Shown one piece after another: positions 38,601-51,500 of a stretch of 64,000 nucleotides of DNA (position 1 is its first letter; each line of letters starts with the position of its first letter). The stretch comes from Rhea pennata (Eukaryota > Chordata > Aves > Rheiformes > Rheidae): positions 94,595,265 through 94,659,264 of the forward strand of contig NC_084663.1 in NCBI RefSeq assembly GCF_028389875.1. Direction: 5' to 3'. The notes beneath the pieces are model-generated. The model had not been told where the DNA came from. It saw only the letters and a list, made by a program, of their open reading frames with translations, and did not search any database. A program made the position numbers and the translations under genes.

Positions 38601-41600
38601 CACAAATGTTCTTTTAATTAAAACCACTTAGTTAAAACTGTGCTGACCCCATCATCCTGTTCCGCTGGCAAAGGTATTTGTTTTTCCTATATTTTCTTAC
38701 TTTCTCAGATTAATTAAACACAAAGAAAAAAACATTTTAGGTCTCGTTAGCACCTCTAAATATCCATGCAGCTAATGAGATAAATGTCAGGCGCATTAGA
38801 TGATCCAGATAGAGATTGGCTGCATTTTAGGAAATATTAAGAACACAGCTCAACTGCATGAACACTACCAAACACTTCCGAAAACACAGAGTCAGACACT
38901 CACTTCTGGGTGAACGATTATTCCCTGCCCCACTATGTCCTCTGCTGTTCGTTACAGGCTTATTTCTTAAGAGCCACCAAGTCCTGAGCTTTGCCTGTTT
39001 AACTGCTTGTCTGACTGCTCATTTACCTGCTACCTCACATTAAAAACCTTCTCTGTAGCAGGAACTTGGCAGGCTTCCTCATTTTACAGATTAGAGAGCA
39101 ATTAGGCAAGCAGTTGAACAGTCATAATGGAATGGGAAGCACCATCTCTCAGAAGAGAGGGACAGTAATGAGTAACTGGAAGGGGAATTCATCACTCTTC
39201 ACGCATGTCAGCACCAGCCGGAACATCTCCTCACACAGTGCCTTAAGGCCGGACACAAAGGCAGGCACTGCAGGATTTACCTTCTGCATTTTAAAATTTT
39301 ACTATCCCTAGTTCTCTGCTGGAGAATAATGTTCCTATAGCTATGGCTCCAGGACATTACAGACTGTGTGACAGCACCTCAGCTGGCCTAGGTTTGAGCC
39401 CTACAGCCCAGTCCAGTAATTAACTTCCAGGGGAGCAAGTAGGGACAGAAGAGACAGTCAAAAATCAAGTGGATCTAGAAGTTTGCACTGCTGTCCCTCA
39501 GCAGACCCTCAGAGGGGTCCCTCGCAACCCCTCTGGTACGGGTGGAACAGCTGCTTGAAAAACAGCTGTTGCATTGCCCAAAACTGCTGCATGGCACATG
39601 TGAAAAAAGAAGGAAGAAAAATGGTGGGGTATGAGAGAAAAATCTCTAAGAATTTTTTTTGACCCCTTTGCTCCTAAAGAAATCCATTCTGAAACCCTCC
39701 TGAATTCATGGCTAGAAGCCCTTCTCTAAGATTCAATCTATATGTATTCATAGGCAGAGCATGCCCACTGGGTTACTGTAAAGAGGATCAAACCCAGGAT
39801 CAAATCAATTCAAGTAAGACTGCATGTGGGCTTTCAGCATTCAAAAACCAAAATGCAATTGTGCATAGATCCAAAGGTCCAAACTGATTTCAGGAACACA
39901 TCACCTCCTTCTAAGCACTCCACTGTGGGGAAGCAGAATCTGGGCCTTCCATCACTGTACAAAAAGCAACAAAGTACACTAAGTCTGTTGTGTACATCAT
40001 CCCTGTTTCACCTGAGCACTCAATTCCTCAGTCCTGTAGTAGATTCACCCTGGGGAATGCCTCAGTAAAAATCTTCCTTAGTTTCAAAATGAGAGACAAG
40101 TTGCTGAGCAATAAGGAGCAGAGCCCCACTTTAGAAGCACTGCCAGACAAAATCCTAGGTGAGAGAAGGAGAGAAATTCTGCATTATCAGGACTTCACTG
40201 CCTTGTGATAACAGCATCGTTTCAAGTGGAAATTAATAAGCCAGGTGTGAAAGGTAATTACCATTGAACATGCTGTTGGCAATAGCACCACACGGAGCCA
40301 TTGGCGTTCCATTTTGGTAAGTCGTGAAAGGCGCGCAGTAGCTCTTCTGAATCTGTATTCAAGGTCACAGAACAATTAGGCACAGAACCTGTACGGTTTT
40401 GTTTTGATGTGCTGGTGTTACTGTTTTCCTCTCATTTCCTCTTCTGAAAAGCCACTGAATAATTAAAAGTCTCCAGTATCTTTTGGTCACATTAGAGATA
40501 TATCCAAACAAACGAGTCTGTAGTTGAGGAATATCTTCCATAGTATACAGCGGGTACCGTAAGTAAACTTAAGGTCTTCACCAAATTCTGCGGCAGACTT
40601 GCAAACTCTAGACCACAAGCACTCATTTTGGGACCTACTCTGGCAACACAGCGGCAATTTAATGTGTTCCATTGCTTACTCTAAAACATCTTATTTTTCT
40701 TTCTTTTAAATTTTGATGCAGACTGCTTCAGTGATGGAGAACAGGAGACACACTTAGCCACATTATTTCAATTCTGTTTGGGGAAATCTTGACATGTGAA
40801 TGGACAGAAGGAAAACAAAAGGCTCATTTCAAATCTATCACCTTTCTACTACCCCAAAAAATTCCTGAAAAGCTATAAATCTTCACTTTTAAGGACAGAA
40901 ACAACATTTCTAAATAATTCTGATAAGCTGTGTATCTGATTGACACAAAAGCCAAAAATCATTGAACCTGAATCCAAACGAACAAGCTGGCTAGACACCT
41001 GGAGAAGCAGTTGTGTGATGAACATGTCTGGAGAGCTACAAGCAGCATTAAAAAAAAAAAAAAAAAAAAAACAGATTATGATGGGACAATTCTATCAAGA
41101 CAGTGCATGGACCATATATATTTTAACAAGAGTTACTTTCTACCTAAAGAAAACACTTTATAGATTTGTAACTAAAGCCCAGAGTTAATGCAATGACTGC
41201 AGTCTCCAATTTCTTCATGTAGGCATGCTGCACCTGCCTCCTCTTCAGACTCCTAAGTTGCATATTTTGGAATGGTACAGGATCATCTATTTCACCTTAT
41301 ACCTTTTCCTCGTCCACTTCAAAAGCCAGATGTCAAAAGGAAAGATTTAAATAAGTTAATTCCCTAACTCAAATAAAACCACATCTCAAAAGAATAAATT
41401 TGCTATCTAAGAAGACTAAAAACACTAGAAGGAAAAGCTTTCTCTAATTATATTTGAAAATAAGTTTGTTTTTTTCTTTAATCACCATCCTTAAAAGGTG
41501 CAGGTTAGAGAACTGCAACACTGGACTGACATATTTTATTTATTATTTATTTCTCTTTTATTAACTTATTACAAATGGGCCCTAGCAACCAGAAAAGCAG

Positions 41601-44173
41601 AGACCAAACACTGAAAATCTGTACCTTCTTATTACTCCCTGGAGTCATCTTGACACACTTATAGTTATGCTCACTTAACTCTCCATACAGTCAAAGATCC
41701 ACCTGATGAAAATACTGATGATCTCATGAAAAACAAAACTTACATTTACATCTCGACCCAACAATTGTGCATCACTTCTTGATATCATGTATCGACGGTG
41801 ATTCTGATAAAAGTTTTGCAGGCCATAGTACATAAAAACATCACCCTAGAATTCAAGGGCAAATTCTTTTAATTAGATAAGTTTAAGCAGACAAGCAAAA
41901 TTCTATTACTCCATAAAAAAAAAGTGAAAGGGAGTGTTGATAACTACATTCCAGACACACTGGCTAAAATCTGTTCCTTACCCCACTGAAAGTCGTTGTG
42001 CTTTGGCACAAATTTAAACATACCTCACATCCCCAAATGAAACATAAAGCTAAAATGTATGATTATTATTTTACTCAGGATAGTAATGACTGGCCATGAT
42101 CCTGCAACAATTACAAATAATTTCATGGAGGCATCTGTTTTCCATAAAAGCAAGGTGCCCAAACAACTTCCAAAAGCAGCCACTAGCTCTTAATTTCTCT
42201 CTCTCTCTTTTTTTTTTTTTTTTTTAAGTAGGGCTGCCTATTCTAAGCTGTTTGAACCCTTTGGAAAGTTTAGCCCTATAGTTTACCACAGAATGCTATG
42301 CAGGCAAATATAAGCTGGAAAGAAGATTAAACTATTCTAAAATCATAATTCAGTTAAATAATCTTCTCGTCTAAAACATTACTGTAGCTGAAGGATTACT
42401 CGCAGAATATTTTATCAGCCTCTTTAATACTGAAGAGCCCGAACTGACTTTGTAATTTAAATCACATTGCAATTTTAAGGGATCATTTATGCGGTACTAA
42501 GCATAAGATCTCTTTGGCAGAACATGAGGTGTTTTAAGAACACCAACATTACCCAGCAGTTTAGGACAGGAAATGAAGGATACTTTTTCCAACTGAAACT
42601 ACAAAATGACATTACTAGCCTTGAAATGTATCAAGGACCTTAGAGATTAACAGCATAACCCCTGTCAAAAGGGCTATGGGAGCTTACTCACGACAAGTGC
42701 TCAGAGCTTCAGTTTTATTTCTCATTTGAGAGTTTAGCAGTGCAGTAACAACTAGCACCAGGCCAAGTGCAAGGGTTTGCTACTGACTCAGAGAGAGAAA
42801 TCATCTCTTAAATCAACAGCATTTCCTCCATACCCTAGTCTTGGAGATATCCTTGGATCCATGGAGAATTCTCTTGGTAGCCCTTTTTTAACATGTGCCA
42901 AAATCAACAGTAAAGGCAAAAGTGTAAAATTTTGAGTATTTCAAGTTCATAAAAAGTACAAAGCAAAGTACAGTCAGGAGCTCCACGGAGCAAAATTTAT
43001 GTATTTTATCATATAGCAATATAAGTAACGAGAGGTACTAAGCAATTCAAGCTGCATTCTCACATCCGCTTACCAGCATATCTTCCTTTAGCATGAAGTC
43101 AACAGAGCAGTAGCATTCATTATTCCAATTAGAGGAATTTTCACGAAGTTTTGAACAATCTGAGCATTTATCTGAATAGTTAATCTGTCAGAGAAGTGAA
43201 CAAGCACAGAATATTGTACTAAAGGACATGAAAATAGGAAAAGATTGTGTTCAGCTTCAAAAACTCTCAGAGCAGTTCTCTTCTAAAAGTTCCAGACAGT
43301 CAAAAGAAAAAAAAAAAAGACACAGCATAAGTATAGAGAATCAGGATCTGGACTCACCAGACTGGCACATTCAGAAATTTAACCCCTTGTTTAGAGCTGC
43401 TTTAGAGTCTTTTGATGATTATTGGAGAACGATTACATTCACTCCGCAGCAAGGGAGCGTTGAGTAGACTTCAACAGTTTGGTCTGTCTGACCAAGTGAT
43501 GCTTGACAAACACATCAGACTTCCCTCATTAACTACAGCCTGCCCCTCTTGAACAACAAGCTGGATGTAGGGCTGACAGCTGGCTCCAAGCAGAAGTCTG
43601 TGAACACCACCACAATGCTACCTCCAGGAGACAACATTTAAACATCATTGCTCTCTCCATTTTAAGATTTTGCCTCAGCAAGTATTTATATTCTTTTAGT
43701 GCTGAACACTATCAAGGGAGTATTTTATTTCTCTTTATATACTCAGGAAATAATGACAGTGTTTCAGAGGTTACCTAGTGTTAACCACTTTTTATCAGTG
43801 ATCACTTATCTCTGAGGATCTTCACAGGAATATTGGCTGTTGGACATGCGTGCAATGCGCGAAGCCATTGCTCTCATCTTCATTCAGAAGCACAAATTCA
43901 AACTTTTTCTCCCAAACATAGCCCAGTTTCTCCTTACCAGAACACTAAGAACAAACCCCTCGAACAAACCTGGATCTCTCTGACACTGTTTGAAGACAGT
44001 ATGAGACAGACTCCTGCAGAAAGGCAGAACACTCCAGTGACAAAGAAGCTGGAGAGCACAGTTGCAAGAGTGAGCTGGGGCTTCCAAGCCGGCAGCTTCT
44101 GCTGTTTGAAGGCACTGTTGTCTGGACACCTGGAAGGATGCGTCTGTGCTTCCTGACTCTTCTCATTTTTCAT
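35463..44173 (-). CDS. TMEM30C: TMEM30C, CDC50-family putative P4-ATPase beta subunit (complete, 7 exons)
   Basis: CDC50/TMEM30 proteins chaperone P4-ATPase lipid flippases and are part of the active complex. The exons in transcript order are 43970-44173, 43074-43184, 41744-41845, 40262-40352, 37954-38091, 36715-36924 and 35463-35650. They join in frame to 1044 nt, or 347 aa and TAA, close to the usual family length of about 350-360. The N-terminal cytosolic part ([12 protein letters not shown]) is followed by TM1, then a large ectodomain with a Cys-rich loop and the family blocks [27 protein letters not shown] and [12 protein letters not shown]. The C-terminal TM2 follows [12 protein letters not shown]-glycosylation sequons are present (NSS, NDT, NYT). 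No frameshift or stop interrupts it, so it appears functional. TMEM30A and TMEM30B fit less well, and the gene's proximity to CMSS1 supports the C paralogue. No CpG-rich promoter was seen. Confidence 0.94.
36715..36924 (-). CDS. TMEM30C: TMEM30C exon 6: distal ectodomain
   Basis: Encodes [20 protein letters not shown] then [27 protein letters not shown] and [12 protein letters not shown], all clear CDC50 blocks. The donor is GTATCC, weaker than the others in this gene, but the frame (tat a|at) is exact. Confidence 0.95.
37954..38091 (-). CDS. TMEM30C: TMEM30C exon 5
   Basis: Encodes [19 protein letters not shown] then the hallmark [12 protein letters not shown] and ends SSAFAG. The acceptor attccctgcag and the donor GTAAGT are both strong. 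Confidence 0.96.
40262..40352 (-). CDS. TMEM30C: TMEM30C exon 4
   Basis: Encodes [18 protein letters not shown] then [12 protein letters not shown], the most conserved CDC50 block, with two ectodomain cysteines. 91 nt. Confidence 0.96.
41050..41071. repeat. Poly-A tract (22 A)
   Basis: Uninterrupted A run in a TMEM30C intron. Confidence 0.9.
41744..41845 (-). CDS. TMEM30C: TMEM30C exon 3
   Basis: Encodes [20 protein letters not shown] then [14 protein letters not shown]. The [14 protein letters not shown] motif is diagnostic of the family. The donor is GTAAGT. Confidence 0.96.
42196..42226. repeat. CT/poly-T tract
   Basis: A short (CT)n run passes into about 19 T residues within a TMEM30C intron. 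Confidence 0.85.
43074..43184 (-). CDS. TMEM30C: TMEM30C exon 2: Cys-rich start of the ectodomain
   Basis: Encodes [19 protein letters not shown] then [18 protein letters not shown]. Four cysteines are placed as in the membrane-proximal CDC50 disulfide region, and sequons NYS and NSS are present. 37 whole codons; the donor is GTAAGC. Confidence 0.94.
43970..44173 (-). CDS. TMEM30C: TMEM30C exon 1: start codon and first transmembrane segment
   Basis: Starts [20 protein letters not shown], followed by [13 protein letters not shown] and a hydrophobic helix ([20 protein letters not shown]), and ends SNSVREIQ before a GTTTGT donor. The start was chosen because the next family block, NSAFKQQ(K/R)LPAW, follows at the spacing usual for the family. 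Confidence 0.93.
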
Positions 44174-45385
44174 ATTCTTTTGGTAAGAGGAAGAAATAAT
44201 ATACTCAGGCTGGAGGGCGTTTAAGCTGAGATACTATCCTTTCTGTTGGGAAACTGTACTGTTTGTTCAATCCTGCATTATGACGAGGAATTACTTATTA
44301 ACCAGATCTCTCTCTTCCTCATTTTTTACATTTGTGCCTGGATCAACATGATCAGCTTGTGCCAATCACTTGACTGTGTACTTTAGTCAGAGCATCCAGC
44401 TCACGCTTCCTGGAAAGACTTAAATATTTGTTTTTTCCCGCCCCACAATTCAGTAGTATTTGTTATATCTTATTCATTTGTAGAGATATTGGAATTCGTG
44501 TGCAATCTCAGATTCATTATTTCTTCTTCCTTCAATTTCATAGCTGCCCAGCTAAGAAGCACCAGATAAAATGAAAGAGACTTCACTCCAGTTGCACTGG
44601 ATACCGTTGGGGAGGACTGCTGTGACCTAGAGGCTCTCTTCTAAATGTTCTAATGCCAACCTACATTGCTTTAGAAGAACAAAACAGATTTTCTTAACCT
44701 ATTACATTCATTGCTATTGATCTAGATGAAATTTAGGTTTGTAAAAAGGCTGCATACTCTTTATAATATGACGGCAACTAGCTCTAAAAACATTGATTTG
44801 GATCAACAGCCTCCCAAGACGCTGATGAGTTGTCCACCTATATTCATCCTGGCCTTCTATGAAAAAAAGAAAAATGTTTTCACTCCCTGCTGTCCACAAA
44901 GACAACAGAACTACCTAGAGACTATCTCCTTTTAATTTAAATGGACAAATAGCAGAATATTGTTTGCATGCTTCAGTGATTTAACCAAAATAAAGTCTCC
45001 ATTTAATGCACAGATCTTTTGATTTATCATGTAATACCAAAAAATAGCATTTGGCCAAGTGTAGGACAGGTGAAAAATATAAATTCACAAAACACTGTTA
45101 AAGACCCTCTTTAAAGCAAGAACTAGTAGAGATTGGCTTAACACTCATGAGAGAAGCGAATGTCTCCTTTGGGACAGCAGGAGGAGGTATCAGGGAATTG
45201 AGCAATGGGAAGACTTTCAGACCTATGTTCACTCATCTTAAATGTCTTGTAAGTGACATAAAATAGTAAATCTAACAAGTGAATGCAATGTACATCTAAT
45301 TGCAATATCACATTGCAACTTTTTATGAGTATCCTTTCTTTTAATAATAAAACATATTTTGTCTGTAGTTTTAGTATGAAAAACT
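44174..45385. other. Spacer between TMEM30C start and CMSS1 3' end
   Basis: Only about 1.2 kb separates the TMEM30C start codon from the CMSS1 poly(A) signal on the same strand. The TMEM30C 5' UTR and promoter must lie here or in an unrecognised upstream exon. No CpG island or TATA-like element stands out. Confidence 0.6.
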
Positions 45386-45391
45386 TTTATT
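45386..45391 (-). terminator. CMSS1: Poly(A) signal AATAAA of CMSS1
   Basis: TTTATT on the + strand, 115 bases beyond the CMSS1 stop, reads AATAAA in the transcript, implying a very short 3' UTR. Confidence 0.65.
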
Positions 45392-45505
45392 ACACAAGCA
45401 ACAAAAGCCAAAATTCTTAATTCAGTCACCCACTGATCACTTGCCAATTGCAGACAGAATAGTAGTAAATTACAATTGCAGACTACTTTCTTGTTGATAA
45501 AATCA

Positions 45506-45589
45506 TTAAAAGAGTCCCAGCTTCACAGATCCCTCTCTGCACAGCTTTATAATACTCATCTCCAGCAGGTCAATTGTTTCTTTCTTTAT
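45506..45589 (-). CDS. CMSS1: CMSS1 last coding exon
   Basis: Encodes [20 protein letters not shown] then SVKLGLF and TAA, matching the conserved C terminus of CMSS1. The acceptor is a C-rich tract (cccccctcag). Confidence 0.95.
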   Translation of the reverse strand: MKKETIDLLEMSIIKLCREGSVKLGLF

Positions 45590-48500
45590 CTGAGGGGGGA
45601 AACAAAACATCATTGATTATTGATAGCGCATTAGGTACACGCCACTATTTAGTTTATTTACCCACTTTATTCCACATTCAGAATTAAAGGAGAGGTTCCT
45701 GTAGAGTCCTGAACTCCAGAATGTTTCCATTTTATAAAACATCTCACTGCTCTGCAATCCTAAGGTACAACTACAGCTCATGCAGTCACATGTAATGTAG
45801 CTATAAATAAAGTGTAATTGGTACGGAGCTGATAAAGCTTGCCATCGTGAATGATCCACCTGGGGCTGCAAAATTCTTGTGGGGCTTTCCAAAGTATCAT
45901 CCCATATCAGTAAATCCAATGGCAGCATTGCACTACTAGAGCCACAATGTTGTTAGTGTCTGAAACACCTGAACAAAAGTGAAACACAGGTCTACATGAG
46001 CCACACGCGAACTACTTTGGATTATAATATAGATATGCCTGTAGTTTATTGCTTATCTAAAGATAAAAGACAAATGTATATGAGAATGAACTTTGGCTAC
46101 ATACTTCAGCAGGGAAAGAAGCCTCTCTAATATCATCATTACTCTGGATATTTCTTATAGCCCCTTTTTCCTCACTTAGGAATAACTTACTGGCAAGTTT
46201 TCTTTAAGGATTATACCCTCCTCGCTTCCCTTTGGGTTCAGGAATAAATGATGTGAGAAAAGTCTAACCAGTCTCTACTTCAAACTAGATGTGCTACATC
46301 AAGGTAAAAATGTTTTTCTTCCTATGACCAGTCCATTTCTTACAAACCCTTTTTACAGAGATAGATCATGAAACCTGAAACTTAAAACTTTTAGTATTTT
46401 CAAATCTGGTCAAGGCTCAGTGCTTGGAATGGTTGCAGAAGGAAAAAAATATATTCTGTTATGCAAAATGTTTGAAAAAACTCCATATGCATCTTACAAA
46501 CAAGCAACATTAGGAGTTGAAACAGCTCTGTGTTGTCAGCTACATCTATATAGGAAGCTTTCAAAGCAGGAAACTTGTCCTTTAGACTTACTAGAAGTAA
46601 ACAATCAATTTTTATTTAAATCTTTAAGCTTTAGTAGAACTCAAGCTCCTCAAGATGGAGTCTGATAAACTCAGTCATCCCTCTCCTCCTGCTTCTTCAT
46701 GAGCTTTGTTTTTATTTCCTTCTCTCCACTGTTTGGGATGAATAGAGTGAGAAATAAAGACAACATTAATTAATGAGATGTTGAGGCAACTAAAAGAGCC
46801 CTGGATCAGGATGATCTCCATTCTGTGAATATGATGGGATACAGTAGTGATATACGGGAGGATTCTGGGCTTTAATTAACATATTTATCAGAATATACCT
46901 CTGTATGCATAATACTCCACTGATTACGAAGTGAGCACAGGAACAGCAAGTACCTTGCACCTTTAAAATGAATCTACAGATTTTCCCTTTAGTGAGAAGT
47001 ATATGTGCTTCCAGCTGTTCTTGCTTTCCCCCTATTTCATTATAAAAACTGGTTTATTTATACTGAAATGAATCCATGCAGCATCTTAGAAAAGAAATAA
47101 GAGGGAATTATTGACAAAGTGCACTTTGCACTGAAAATGGGTCAGTATGCCTCATTTCCAACTTTAAGGGCAGAGTTTTCCCTCCACAACCAATACAGGA
47201 TGCAATAAAATTAGTACATCTAACCACCAGTTCTTTAAATTGTATTGTTGGCAGTATAAATCCTCTGAGAAAACTTGTGACTACTATTGCTGTAGTTTCA
47301 CAATTGTGTGCAGAAAACAGAAAGTCACTTATAAAAAGCAGATTACTAATGAGCATGCATTTGCCAAAGTTTATACAAGTAGGAGAGTAAGATGCTCTGC
47401 TAAGACAGTGTGCCATATTTCAAGTCCACATGTTGCCAGAATGACCCATTGTTTTCCACTGTGTCATGATGCCTCATCTCTAAAACATTATCTGGGTACC
47501 TTTTATTACTTACATTCTGAATAAATAACTTCTGTTAAATCTGTCTGCTCTCTGCAGCAACACAAATTGCTGCAAGATGTTGTATTTGCATAGCTCAAGT
47601 TGTCAAAAACATTTCTGTATATTGTATTATCTAAGCCACAGTGCATGTTTGAAGACTTTTCTGTAATCACCTATACACCGTTCTGTAATCATACATACAC
47701 ATCTATTCCTTAGGTTACCACTATGCATGAAGGTGCAACATTCCTATATATTTGGTTTCAACTTGAACTATGCCTGACTTCTGAGCATTTGTTTTTGTAA
47801 TTTTAGTGTTAGGATAGACATTTTCCCTTAGCAAAATGCAGCTGGAATCACAATTTTTGGACTGTATTCCCCAAAAGGCATGCAGAAATGCTGTGATACT
47901 ACCTGTAGTGAGCTGAAAAGGATAGCTCAGGTTTGCAATAGCCCAAAAGCAAGTATTAACAACATAATCTTCAGCTTTTTGAAGTGGATCACCTATAGTT
48001 TGTGTGTAAACCTACTTAATCTGACTTGCAAAAATTCATTCCACCACAACCAGCAACTTTAGAACTACTGTCTTGTGCTAATGCTTCTGCGACTTCTAAT
48101 TCTTTGGTTTTAAAAAACTCCTGCACTTAAAAGTAAATGCAAGCACCATACAAAAAAGCCTTGTGCATTTACCACAAGAGGGAGCCTTCTTGCCTCAGTA
48201 ACCAAAGCTGCTCTTTTTTCGCTACTTCATTTCTGCAATGTATTTTTGCAGGCAAGGCATATTATCCAATATTACTAGAAATGTGCATTTTTGTGTATGT
48301 GGGTCTGTAATATAAAGCACATTAAAATACACAGACAAGTGAAGAGCAGCATTAATGACTGACAATTTGTTTCATCTGTGACAGAGCTCAATGTCTATAG
48401 GCAAAAAAAAAGTTCTCTTCCTCTGGAGATTCTGAGTATTGGCCTGCACTTGAGGTCTTTAACACTGGGCAGGAAAATGGGAGTTTTTTAATAATGATAG

Positions 48501-51500
48501 GTGGAGGAATCTGCTTCTTTCCCTCTCTGCTGCCTAAATGCAAGTTGATGCCACACAGCACGTAGTAAACATGCCTCATGACAGCAATAAATGTGAAAGC
48601 TGGAATACAGAATTGAAAAGAAGGATGTACTATCAGAAAAGGAGCCTGCAGGTGCAGATGGCTTTACATGTTTGTATTCTAACTCTCCCAAAACATGGGA
48701 AATGGCTAGATAGCTTCCTGTAAGTAAAGCTATAGGCAATCTTACCCTCAGCTAAAGGCCAGTAAAAGCTTCTTCAAGGGTTTTAGTTGTTTTATGACAC
48801 TTTTGCACAGGGTCCTCTTACTGAGAGCACTTCCCTGGGACAGGCAGAACAACTATCTAGCATAAGCAGGAGAGACTCACAGAACAGTTGTAGAAGTCAC
48901 AGCTGTGACTTGCAAGGTTAACAGAAAAGAAACCCCTCCACACCTCTGTAAGTGCTAAGTCTGAGTCCTGAGAATACAGACTTGCAAGTAAAATGTCGAC
49001 TCCTTTGTGTTTCTAGAACACTGAAGTCTGCTTTACAGAAAGGATTCCTGACTGACAAGATCCAGGCACTAATTTTGCCTGAATCAAAAGCACTGAGTAC
49101 ACAGAATACATTACACACAGGTGCTTATACAGTACCTCAGGGATATCCATCATTCTCCTTAGTTTCTGATCTCTCCAGTTCCAGTCCAGAATCATATACT
49201 TCGTGGCACTCAGGCACAGGCCATCTGAAAAGGCAACATAAATTTTACTACCAAGATAATGTGTGCTGTGCTTATCAAAATGATTTCTGGATTTTGAATC
49301 CTTTGTTCTCAGTTCTCAAATAAACTAATCTTTGAACACTAAATGCAACATTTGCTGGTTGGAAAAGTAATGCAATGACACTGCAAACTCCCTTAACCAC
49401 ATAATCCCATGCCTTTTTGGAAGATAAACACAGAAGCAGAACCACTACTGTTGCCAGGCTCGTCAAGAGCTAACATCCTGCCAGCAAATAATTCCCCAAG
49501 CTTCCTTTCCATGAAACCACAGGAGTTGAATTTCCACAGCTGATGAGGAGCTGGTAAATTACAAGGACCCAAACCTGAAAAATCCCATTAATAGGAACAA
49601 ACAGTGCTTAGCAATTTACAGGATTGGGTGCTATGTGAATGTAAGTCAGGTGCTACTGAAGCATTCCTTTATCCTTCAAATAAACAGTGGTGAGAGAGGA
49701 AAAAGGTCCTTTCTGAACTGACCCTCCAGGAGTCCCCATATGTTTCCTTGGTCTTATTTATGATGTCCACAATTTTTCACATCAGTTTTTTGACCCCTCT
49801 CCATTCTTTAGTGACATGCCACTACACCACCAAACTGTGACCCTGCCATAACCTGCCTCCTCCTAACATGGCTATGTGCTGATGTGTCAAGCAGTATGGG
49901 TTGTGTGTTCATGGAGGACATAGGAAAGCAACAAAGTTATGCTATTCTCGTGCCCCTTTTTGGAAGGAGAAGAACAGTCCCAATCCAGCCCTGAACAAGA
50001 AACCACAGCTGGAGTGAGGCAGTGATTATAAAGTGGAACAGGAAGAGTCACTTTATCATCTTGTGATTTTGTTGTTTGTTTGGGTTTGTTTGTATATAGT
50101 GTCTACTGAGTAAGTAAAATTACTCAAGACTTGAGAGGAGAACAGGAGATTTATATAGAATAATTAATTTCATAACAAGGCAAATCAGGAAGAGAATCAA
50201 ATCAGCAAGCAGATCTCTTCTCCACCCCCCACAGAAGTTTACACTGAACTCAGAGTGATACATGAAACGACTTCTGCCATTACTCCCTTTTGATTCCTTT
50301 GCAGTGTTTGGTTTCCTGGAACTTTAAATCTTATGCTAGAGTTTTGCAATCATTCACAAGTCAGCATAAATCAGTATTGTTGCCAAAAGAGGAAGTCCCC
50401 CACCTCTGCCTGCTCATTACCCAGTTTTGCATGTGAGTTGCACTCAGGGTTAGACTTAATTGGGATCAGTTCTATTCGGGATCAGTTCACTGAGCCTGCC
50501 AAACAGACTCTTGTGCAGGCAGGATGTGTGTGCATGAGTGTGCGTGCGTGCATGTGTGTGTTACTCTGCCTTTGCATGATAATATTTATGTCAATTTGAA
50601 GAGATTGATTCTTGATAGATTCTTGACCTCATTTTGACCAATACAGTAGAAGTGGAAAAATAAAACTCAACAGCTTAGTCACCAAATCTACCTAAGACCA
50701 TCAAAAGCAACAGAAATCTCTCTTCTTGCACCATATATAAGAAACCTACTGAAAAAACCCTCCTCGCTCTCCTACCTTGCTCCACTAGCGCTTTTATTCT
50801 CCCAGGAGTTCCCACTCCAATGTGGAAGATGCCTTTTTCCAACATAGTCATCTGTTCTTTTATCTAATTTGAAGAGAGAAAGACAAATCACAGTAAAATC
50901 CCAACTGTTTAAAATTTCTTCTCAAAGAGTATTTCCAGGATGGAAATAAACTCGAGATGATACAGCTCTCCTTCTAGGATACCATTAAGGAGCATATGTA
51001 ACTCATCTTTCAGACTGTCAGATTTAGCAATCTGGGAGAGAGTTTAAGGAACACAACAGCCAGCAGGCATCAGACTTCTCTAGAAGGTCAGCTGTTTTCA
51101 GATTTGAAAGTCTCCCATCGTACCAACTATTTCTTGAGGCATGAACAGAATGCTTTCTTAAGCATTTAAACAAATTCTTTAGAAACATCTGCAAAGCTAA
51201 CAAAGCTGTATCTCCTCTAATTTGCCTCAAGACAAAGACACTGGAAAAGGGTGAAATAAAGCATGTGACACTTGCGTGTTTGACAGTGTTTACATCAAAG
51301 GCCAAGTTTCCACTCATTACCTCCAATATTGCCATCATTTGTGCTTGCCAACAGGTATGAATACTAGGGATCCAGGCATCTCAGTACCACATGCATTGTG
51401 TAGGTACTGGTACAGTTTGCTTTTACACACTTTTATGTGAGCCTTTTGTGTATTTAAACACACAAAAGCCATTTGAAAGAGCACTCACAAGAATGGGGAA

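Larger units (their letters stand above)
35651..43969 (-). other. TMEM30C: TMEM30C introns
   Basis: Six introns of 0.9-3.4 kb. Apart from an A run, a CT/T tract and an open but unrecognised 79-codon plus-strand frame (43228-43467), nothing stands out. No CR1 copy was recognised here. Confidence 0.8.
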
